Assembly (NCBI GenBank): GCA_001839685.1
Contig: MLAK01000635.1
Coordinates: 1 to 64,000, forward strand
DNA from: Tritrichomonas foetus
Taxonomy: Eukaryota; Parabasalia; Tritrichomonadida; Tritrichomonadidae
Reading direction: 5' to 3'
DNA: 64,000 nt
The notes below the pieces were generated by a model. That model was not told the DNA's origin. It made no database searches and was given only the letters and a program-made list of their open reading frames with translations. The position numbers and the translations under genes were made by a program. Shown in pieces: positions 56,914 to 64,000 of this stretch; position 1 is the first letter of the stretch; every line of letters starts with the position of its first letter.

Positions 56914-57729
56914 TCATTGCTTTTGTGCCTCGTGGAAAGCCATCCTCATTAAGTCTTGAGCTGTTGCTCCAGCGGCCGATCCCTTTGTGTATGACAAAAT
57001 TTCCTTCATTTTTCCAACATATATTTGACGAACCTTCTCCATAAAGCTTGATGTGCAATCCTCAATCATTGTTCCGACAGTGACGAGGTGCTCCTTTGGT
57101 GATGCTGCATTTCCTGTTTGCTCCCTTCTGTCTGAGCATCCACCTGAGAGTTTGAGTGGCTCACCCATGTTGGTGTCGACTTCCAACTCAAGCAAGATTG
57201 AGCTAACTAGGGTATATTTAAATCTATTTTTTCCGATTGAAGAAACTTCGATGACGTCCGTGCAGTTGATCGAGCCTCTGACTGGAGTAGAATCTCTTAG
57301 CCTGTCTTCGAGCTCCTTTTTGACGAAAACGCCGACTCCGAATATTCTATCGTCAACTGGCCAGCAGTAGACAGAAAGGACGCCACTGCCAAAATACTGT
57401 CGGAGGTATGTTCGAAAGCCTGTTTGTGCCAATTGTTCGATTTTTCGGAGTTCGTCTGGAATTTCGAGTCCATCATCAAGCGGAGGATAGTATTTATTCG
57501 AATATGGTGAACGATAGGAATCACCATCACGATTGTAATCACATTTGATGTAATGCTGCGAGTTTGTGGGGTCGATTGCTGTTTGTAAAGGGATATCTGT
57601 TGTTGATAATATATCTTCAGTGAGATCTTCGTTTAAACGAATAACATCATACATACGAGGTTCAATGTCCTTTGGAGGAACATGACGTAATAAGTCATAT
57701 GCTGCTTCACTTGGATCAGAATAGCTCAT
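56914..57729 (-). CDS. CAPZB: F-actin capping protein beta subunit (CapZ beta)
   Basis: The 271-residue product, the usual length for the family, matches capping protein beta along its whole length. Landmarks are AAYDLLRHVPP near the N terminus, the near-invariant CDYNRDGDSYRSPYSNKYYPPL at about 69-90, a Leu/Glu-rich helix (ELRKIEQLA), and YCWPVDDRIFGVGVFVKKEL. The C-terminal amphipathic tentacle region is present (QDLMRMAFHEAQKQ). With an alpha subunit it caps actin barbed ends in the cytosol. The start ATG (MSYSDPSEAA) is clear. GC content is higher than in the neighbouring genes, as expected for a well-expressed housekeeping gene. Confidence 0.97.
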   Translation of the reverse strand: MSYSDPSEAAYDLLRHVPPKDIEPRMYDVIRLNEDLTEDILSTTDIPLQTAIDPTNSQHYIKCDYNRDGDSYRSPYSNKYYPPLDDGLEIPDELRKIEQLAQTGFRTYLRQYFGSGVLSVYCWPVDDRIFGVGVFVKKELEDRLRDSTPVRGSINCTDVIEVSSIGKNRFKYTLVSSILLELEVDTNMGEPLKLSGGCSDRREQTGNAASPKEHLVTVGTMIEDCTSSFMEKVRQIYVGKMKEILSYTKGSAAGATAQDLMRMAFHEAQKQ

Positions 57730-58037
57730 TTTATTTGGCGGAAACGATTATTTTAAATTCAAAAAGTGCTCCAAATCGATATTCCACAAATGAGATGAAG
57801 GATTGATTTTTTTTACATATTGAGATAAGTTTAGTTTCAATTATTATATGGTTTCAGTGATATGATTATCTGAACAATTAGTAATAGAAATAACTAATTG
57901 TATGATATTTGATGTGAAAAATATTCTATTTCTGAACGACTTCTTATCTGAACACTATTTCTTTCCAAATTTGACTATTTTTATTCAATTAAATTTTCGA
58001 CATACATATTTACTTTCAAATTTCATCAAAAGACAAA
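57730..58037. promoter_or_regulatory. Divergent intergenic region
   Basis: These 308 AT-rich bases lie between the divergent CapZ beta and SLC12 genes and must contain both promoters. TTTCATC shortly before the SLC12 start is a partial match to the trichomonad initiator. Nothing else was recognised. Confidence 0.35.
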
Positions 58038-60854
58038 ATGAGGCGAAAATCTGATCAATTTGAACTCGATAATATTGTCGAACCAGACACAAGACTTGGT
58101 GTTCATATTGATACCGATATGCTTCATGACCATGAAACGAAAGCCCAAGCTTATCAACGATCGCCAAAATCCACGTCCAAAAATTCAAATCAGCTCGAAC
58201 AACCGCTAAATCCAGACTCGCAAGCCGATCCGAATTATTCAGAAAAAGTCAGTCTACGAAAACTTAACGAAAATAATAATTTAGATAATGATGTCGATTA
58301 TGAAGCTCAAGATTCTATTATGGTAAAGGCAACACTAAGCAATAGTAAAAAAGTCACATTCCACTGGTTTATCGGCGTTTTTATTCCAACAATAATAAAT
58401 GTGATATGCGTCACCTATTTTATGGATTTACATCGTTCAATCAATCATATTGGATGGGGCCTTGGATTTCTTTATTACACTTTTTCAATTGTTGCATCAA
58501 TTGGAACGTTGGTTTCCATTTGCGTCATTGCCACGAATGGTGAAATGAAGGATGGAGGCTGCTACTATTTAATTTCAAGAACACTGGGACCAGAGATCGG
58601 TGGTGTGATTGGCGTTACTTTGTTAATTGCTCACGCTTCCGCTCTGTCGCATAGGCTGCAGTACATTTCAGCGACAATCACGAACTTCTATTCAGGAAAT
58701 GTAACAATTTCACAACGATGGGATCGAACATTGTGGCACCTAATTTTGTCTTTTGTTGTGTTAGGAATTTGCTTACCTGGTATCAGATTTGTTTTAGCTG
58801 TTTTACCATGTTTAGCAATTTTGTTAATTGCTTCACTTTTTTCGATCTTTCTTGGATTTTTCGTTAGGAGAGCAGGAAATCCATCATTTTTCACCGGTTT
58901 ATCATTACAAACACTAACAGATAATTTCAAACCTGGTGTTTATTCACTTTGGGAATACTTCCAATTTCTTGGCGTTCTTTTCCCTTCAGCAAATGCGGTC
59001 ATGACATGCGCTAATTTCAGTGGTAATTTAAGGCCAGTTGGTCGTGCTATTCCACTTGGTGGTTTTTCAGCAATGTTTTTAGCTTCTGTTATCATTTGTG
59101 GAACATTTCTACTGATTGCTGGATCTTTCAAATTCTACGAAACTGAATCAGATGTTGACTATCTTTCTTTTGATGCTTCGTTAAGTCCATTTATCACATA
59201 TATTGGATTCATAGCAACTTGTCTTGGCTCAGCAATCACATTAAGTACAGGTGGTTCAAATATTTTGGCCAAAATGATTGAGGATCTTTTAATGCCCCAA
59301 TTTTTGAGAACACTTTTCTTTAAAGGGGAGCCATTTGGTTGTAATGTTGTTATGTTTGTGATAGCAAATATCTTTGCATTAATTGATAATCCAACAACAT
59401 CTACTCAAATTACAAATATTGTATATTCAATTCCATTTGCGTTGGTAAATTTTGCTGTTTGGAATGCTGAGTCTGCCCATTATCCAGGTTTCAGACCATC
59501 ATTTCGATTCTATAACAAATGGACCGCACTTTTACTAGCAGCTTTTTGTTTTGTTCGAATGTTTTTAATGAACTGGATTATGGCTTTATCTTCTTTACCT
59601 ATTTATTTCATTATTTGGTCGATTTATCACTACTATGTTAAGCCTGCAGATACTTGGGGAACAGTCACGCAATCTCGAATTTTCTATGCAACATTAAAAG
59701 AAGAATTGAGTTTATATCATATCAAACCTCACGTGAAAACTTATCGTCCAAATGTAATTTTAATCACTACTCAGCATCCTGACGATGAAAGAACTCACAT
59801 TGACTTCTTAAACCAACTTTTGCATGGACATGGAATGGCAGCAATTGGGCGAGTTTTTGTTACCGATCTTCAAATCGATTTTGCTACACTTGTTGAAGAA
59901 CGTGATGGTACTTATTTGACTGACGAAACTGGTTATCAAACTTTTTATGATGTTACAGCTTCAGAAACTTTTGCAGATGGAGTTCGTGATTTACTTCTTC
60001 TTATGGGAATTGGAATGATGCGACCAAACACAATCTGCTTATCCTTCCCTGAAGGTTGGCTTCAAACAGCAATCGCAAACATTAATAACGCAAGCTCTAC
60101 TACCACATCTACAACAAACTTTGAAAACAACAACGAAAACACGAATGAAGCTAATAATGGTTTGAATAAGAGTGAGAATGTCAATAATGGTATGAATAAT
60201 GATTTGGTGATGAGTGGCAAAAGTAGGACTGAAATTGAATATGATGATTTTGTGAACGCAATTTCCATGGCTTTCGATGCAAACTTTTCGTTGACTGTTT
60301 TAAGAAACATTGAATATTATTCTGATGTTGATCGAAAAGGATATATTGACGTATGGTGGCTTACAGATGATGGCGGTCTTTCTCTTCTACTTCCTTATTT
60401 GCTTTCACAACATAAAACCTGGAAAAAGTCGCATTTAAGGCTTATCACAATTGCTAATCGTGATGAAGGAAACACTTATGAAAAGCAGCACACCAAAATT
60501 GCAACGCTTTTGTATAAATTCCGAATTAAAGCTGAACCAGTTGTAATTGAAACTAGTATTAATGATGAAGTTCCAACACCAATGGCTCAGACACAATGGA
60601 ATAAAATGGTCGACGAGCTTCAATTACAAATGGATAAAGAATCATCAATAATGACTCATAAATATTTGATTGTGAGTGATCTAGTGCGTGAATATAGTTC
60701 AGGTTCTTCGTTTGTTGCTCTAACTATGATGGTTCCACGCGATACAATTGACCAGAAACTTTTTATGGCATGGCTTGAAGTTTTAAGTGGAATCAAAGTT
60801 CCATTCTGTTTTGTACGAGGAAATGGAGAAAATACTTTAAGTTGGACTGTTTAA
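58038..60854 (+). CDS. SLC12-family cation-chloride cotransporter
   Basis: The 938-residue product has a hydrophilic N terminus (about 1-110), a membrane core of about 12 helices (about 110-540) and a long cytosolic C-terminal region. The SLC12 signature in the TM3 region is clear: TNGEMKDGGCYYLISRTLGPEIGGVIG-type pattern, near residue 170, where most members have VKGGGAYYLISRxLGPE. The C-terminal region (about 560-938) follows SLC12 closely (FYATLKEELSLYHIKPHVKTYRPNVILIT; WWLTDDGGLSLLLPYLL; IDVWW). An Asn/Thr/Ser-rich insert sits at about 678-720. It should move Cl- together with Na+ and/or K+ across a membrane, for volume control; KCC or NKCC type is not resolved. Confidence 0.95.
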   Translation: MRRKSDQFELDNIVEPDTRLGVHIDTDMLHDHETKAQAYQRSPKSTSKNSNQLEQPLNPDSQADPNYSEKVSLRKLNENNNLDNDVDYEAQDSIMVKATLSNSKKVTFHWFIGVFIPTIINVICVTYFMDLHRSINHIGWGLGFLYYTFSIVASIGTLVSICVIATNGEMKDGGCYYLISRTLGPEIGGVIGVTLLIAHASALSHRLQYISATITNFYSGNVTISQRWDRTLWHLILSFVVLGICLPGIRFVLAVLPCLAILLIASLFSIFLGFFVRRAGNPSFFTGLSLQTLTDNFKPGVYSLWEYFQFLGVLFPSANAVMTCANFSGNLRPVGRAIPLGGFSAMFLASVIICGTFLLIAGSFKFYETESDVDYLSFDASLSPFITYIGFIATCLGSAITLSTGGSNILAKMIEDLLMPQFLRTLFFKGEPFGCNVVMFVIANIFALIDNPTTSTQITNIVYSIPFALVNFAVWNAESAHYPGFRPSFRFYNKWTALLLAAFCFVRMFLMNWIMALSSLPIYFIIWSIYHYYVKPADTWGTVTQSRIFYATLKEELSLYHIKPHVKTYRPNVILITTQHPDDERTHIDFLNQLLHGHGMAAIGRVFVTDLQIDFATLVEERDGTYLTDETGYQTFYDVTASETFADGVRDLLLLMGIGMMRPNTICLSFPEGWLQTAIANINNASSTTTSTTNFENNNENTNEANNGLNKSENVNNGMNNDLVMSGKSRTEIEYDDFVNAISMAFDANFSLTVLRNIEYYSDVDRKGYIDVWWLTDDGGLSLLLPYLLSQHKTWKKSHLRLITIANRDEGNTYEKQHTKIATLLYKFRIKAEPVVIETSINDEVPTPMAQTQWNKMVDELQLQMDKESSIMTHKYLIVSDLVREYSSGSSFVALTMMVPRDTIDQKLFMAWLEVLSGIKVPFCFVRGNGENTLSWTV

Positions 60855-63712
60855 TTTTACCATAATCTTTAGATTTTTATAATTTGGCGATTTGTATATT
60901 CTAGTATTTGTTTTCTTTTGTAAAAATATATCTTGTTAAATGATTTATATATATACACTTTTTTTTGAAACTAAATCAGAACCAAAAGATTTCTCTAATG
61001 AGAAAATAAAATAGATTTCATCAAATTTAGTTCGGTAATCAAACATGAAATATAGACTTTAGTTTTGTTAAATATATTCTGAAAAATCATTGAATTAATT
61101 TTGAGCTGAAATTATGATTTACAAGGTAGGAAAGATGAAATTGTTTAGGACACCCTATGTTTATATCAATATCTTCTTCAAAAGAAATCTTTTTTTTTTT
61201 TTTTTTTTCTTCAGAAAGATGAAATCAACGAATCCATGATGAGAATAAATCATATCATATGTGAAATAGATGATTGACTTTTTTATGAATTTATCAAAAC
61301 TCTGCAAAAAAAAATATACAATGAAATATTTTGTTTTTTTAGGTGTATGTGTTCGGAAACCATTAAAATCATGCTTTCTACGAAAAGTGAAATAAATATG
61401 TATGAAAGAAATGTTTTCCTCATTATTTATGATGTTATTACTCACTCAAATCTCAGAATATAGATTTATTCAAGGGATGAAAGATTTATTTTCATTGGCT
61501 CTAATTTTTGAAAAATTTATTTTTAAATGAAAAAATTGAAAATAGAAGGCGAAATGTATAATATATATATTTAAATAAAGAATTAAAATATCTCAAAGTA
61601 ATTTTTTTAAAAAAAATGGAGCAATATTCGATCAATTTTGAGATATCCGAAAATCATTGCTTTTGCTTAAAATTATGTCAAAAACATAACCATTATGTCA
61701 TTTGAAATCTAAATTCGTAATTCCTACGATTTTGATTTTCGATGAAGAAAATTTTATCAAAAATGAAATGAATTGATTAAATGATGGAATATTAAGAATT
61801 GTGAACACGCTAGTAAATCGATTATTGGTGTTTTGATTCACTAATTTCGGTCGTAAATGAATGGGGAAATGTATTGGCAGTGAGAAATCAATAGATTGGC
61901 AGCAAAGAGAGATATGCTTCTCAGAAAATTGAATTGATTGAATTGGAATCTAGACACAATGTGATTTGGTTATATCTCGACATAAATTGAATAGATGTTT
62001 TTCATTTATTTGTAAATAGAAATGTGGGTAAATTTAGAAATAAATAATATGATAAATAGGCCATTAAAATGATTAGGTAAGAATCGAAAGTGATATCAAA
62101 ATTCAATAAATTTTCATTGAATAAATTTGGGTTTTTGAAAATAATAATATCTCAATTCTCAACAATAGAATGTAATTAATATTGGATAATAATGATTAGG
62201 TTTATATTTTGGAATATATATTCAAAAATGAACAATATTCTCTCGTGATATAATGAAGATCTTAAAATCCTAATTTTTCTATTTACCTCAATATTTGACC
62301 ATCAAAAACAGTTTTATAATTACCAACAAACAGGACGAATTTGAGAAAAAACTTATTCTCACCTTAATGAATCTTGGAAAAGCATGTGAAAAGATCAATA
62401 GATACCCATATATTAATCTCTGTTGTCATTTTGATCGAGATCATGAAGAATTTTGATATTGGAATAATTGAATAGAATTTTTTTCATTTGTGAGGTTCCG
62501 ATAAAATTTGTGTCAAAAATTGGGTATAGCTTGAAAATTTAATAATTATTTCACATAATTAAAAGCTGAATATCTTGTATTGGTTTGGATATGAATTATT
62601 TATTGTTGGTGGAATTGTGTTTTTACTATATGTTGAAGTTGAAAAATTCGTTATGGCTCTATAATAAGAATATATTATAAGATAAATTTATGTATTGTTA
62701 TCCAAATTATTTCCATAAATTTTGTGAGGTTATGTCAGTTTATTTTTATCATTATGTTTATATTTCAAGATCAATACTAGATCATGATGTTAGTTGTCAG
62801 TATATACTGACTGTTAATAAAAATAACATAGTATTAACAGTAAACTCGTAAAATTAATCACTTCAATGGCTCAGAAAGTTTCAGAAGCTTTTTTATTTTT
62901 ATTTTAATAGCCATTGAATATTCTTAAATGCATTCAATATATTGAATAAAGAATTATTTCATTTATATTCGTCAAATTCTGAGAAACCCAATCCTCGATT
63001 TTACCTCAATTGAATTCACTTCGAAATGAATGAATATTCCTGAAACAGGATTCGAGGGACATTTTAGTAAAAAAAATAAATTCAATGTCCTTCATGGATC
63101 AATTTTTTTTGTGAGCATGACAAATAATTTTATAACAATTTACATTATTTTTTGGATAGTCTTTTTATATGATATTACATTAATATTCTTGACAAATGAA
63201 AACACACTTCCAGTCCAAAATATAATTTGAATTCATTTTTAACGGCCCATTCAGAAATCACCTATTTTTATTTCCATAATATCTTAAAGCTTCTTTTTAA
63301 AAAAACTTAATAAACCAAAGTTTTATAGTAATACTATATATATATAACAATTTCAACCACATATAAAATCGAATTCCCAATTATTTTGTGGACAACTTGG
63401 AAATATTTTACATGACCGCGAACAACAGAAATTCCTCAGAAAATATTCACTAATTAAGCTTCATTTTTCAAATATTGAGAGTTGTCTTTTTAATTATTGA
63501 GGATTGTCTTTTCAAATCTATGTAAACTTCATTCAAAAAGCAAATATTCGCTTGAAAAACGATTATCAATCAAATTCAAGAGAAGATAATTTTTCAGAAA
63601 AAAAATGAAAGATCATAGTCAAATACACACAAATATTTGTGCAATTGATCTATTTGAATTGTAGTAATGGTTGTTTAAAAAAAAGTTTAAAAAGAAGTCC
63701 AAATTAAAGCTA
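60855..63712. other. 2.9 kb intergenic region, no gene recognised
   Basis: The longest gene-free stretch of the window. It is AT-rich throughout, with a poly-T run at about 61190-61208, an overlapping palindrome and hairpin at 62796-62841, and a 14-base palindrome CACAAATATTTGTG at 63628-63641. A 94-codon minus frame (61161-61445) runs through the poly-T tract and is spurious; a 66-codon plus frame at 63030-63230 has no support. No tRNA or transposase relic was seen. Confidence 0.5.
62796..62841. repeat. Palindrome overlapping a hairpin
   Basis: GTCAGTATATACTGAC (62796-62811) is a perfect 16-base palindrome. Sharing its last two bases, ACTGTTAATA (62810-62819) pairs exactly with TATTAACAGT (62832-62841) across a 12-base loop. 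Two overlapping dyads in 46 bases stand out, but AT-rich DNA produces such structures and no function is known. Confidence 0.7.
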
Positions 63713-64000
63713 ATGCCCACCACACTCGACTTTATCATGGCCCTTCCTGCGCCATATCTCTTTGCAATCATCATGGTGGTGCCAAACGCTTTCTTGACAC
63801 ACTGCAAAATCCTTTTCACGACAATCGGCCACGTCAAAATCAAAGACACAGCAACAAGTTTCATCGCCGAAATTATCATGGATGCTTCTGGTCTTGCGTT
63901 TTTGGGCTGCATTCATTTTTGGATCAGTCGTTTTTGCATTAAGACATGGAAAGTATCGACGTTGCCAGTAAACGTCTTCTTTCTGGCTATTTACGTTATG
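63713..64000 (+). CDS. 5' end of a membrane-protein gene, cut by the window edge
   Basis: From the ATG at 63713 a plus frame stays open for 96 codons to the last base. Composition changes sharply at this ATG, from AT-rich to balanced with many C-ending codons, which marks a real coding start in this genome. The residues are hydrophobic in blocks (ALPAPYLFAIIMVVPNAFL; IIMDASGLAFLGCIHFWI; LPVNVFFLAIYVM), implying at least three membrane helices separated by short basic loops. The family is not recognised from this fragment. Minus-strand frames over the same bases (63619-63916) are judged shadows because their ends do not match the composition boundary. Confidence 0.7.
   Translation, partial: MPTTLDFIMALPAPYLFAIIMVVPNAFLTHCKILFTTIGHVKIKDTATSFIAEIIMDASGLAFLGCIHFWISRFCIKTWKVSTLPVNVFFLAIYVM

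Noticed and set aside
61161..61445. 94-codon minus frame ending in a Lys run
   Set aside because: The Lys run is the poly-T tract read backwards, and the rest has spacer composition.
1..64000. Search for tRNA, rRNA, CRISPR arrays, and introns with trichomonad splice motifs
   Set aside because: By eye no cloverleaf with a GGTTCGAATCC-like T arm, no spaced direct repeats of CRISPR type, and no GTATGT...ACTAACACACAG intron was found; a covariance-model search could still reveal RNAs I missed.

Overview
The window looks like a piece of a parabasalid (trichomonad) nuclear genome, with Tritrichomonas or a close relative the best guess. The DNA is AT-rich. All 27 complete protein genes are single uninterrupted reading frames, many encode Asn/Gln-rich tracts or long coiled coils, and intergenic DNA is short and very AT-rich. 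A few starts sit just behind a trichomonad-type initiator (TCAYWW). The gene set is plainly eukaryotic: RPA1, a USP7-like deubiquitinase, a Rab, a kinesin, CapZ beta, an SLC12 transporter, an outer-dynein-arm docking coiled coil and an M16 peptidase like the hydrogenosomal/mitochondrial processing peptidase alpha subunit. A decayed kinase/Sel1-repeat gene and a DUF4419 gene fit the expanded families of trichomonads. The species call is inference.

Layout. 0.5-5.8 kb: two coiled-coil or hypothetical proteins and RPA1 (minus). 6.2-10.8 kb: a PP1-like phosphatase (plus) and a MATH-USP deubiquitinase (minus). 11.0-18.4 kb: a 1901-residue IQ/propeller/pseudokinase protein (plus) facing an ODA-docking-like coiled coil (minus). 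19.9-26.6 kb: a Rab, an Asn-rich protein with a CxCxxC motif, an ABHD17-like hydrolase and a BTB-like protein. 27.8-30.9 kb: a kinesin ending in a hydrophobic segment. 31-33.3 kb: a long gap holding a minus-strand kinase/Sel1 pseudogene. 33.3-37.2 kb: DUF4419, a metallophosphoesterase and a CAMK-like kinase. 37.7-43.7 kb (plus): an M16 peptidase, a coiled coil, and a Cache-type membrane receptor joined to a PDE-like domain without its metal ligands. 44.2-52.2 kb: coiled coils, a Pmp-like beta-helix protein and a PP2A-A-like HEAT protein. 52.6-60.9 kb: an inositol-polyphosphate kinase, a NEK pseudokinase, CapZ beta and an SLC12 transporter. 60.9-63.7 kb is non-coding, and the 5' end of a membrane-protein gene runs off the right edge.

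There are no operons; genes are single units on both strands. The recurrent theme is signalling and cytoskeleton, and several members seem to have lost catalysis: two pseudokinases, a pseudo-phosphodiesterase and an M16 subunit without HxxEH. The most novel candidates are the Cache-TM-pseudoPDE receptor, the IQ/propeller/pseudokinase giant and the possibly tail-anchored kinesin. No mobile element with an intact transposase, tRNA, rRNA or CRISPR array was found. Where the longest frame began at TTG or GTG, I moved the start to the first in-frame ATG.
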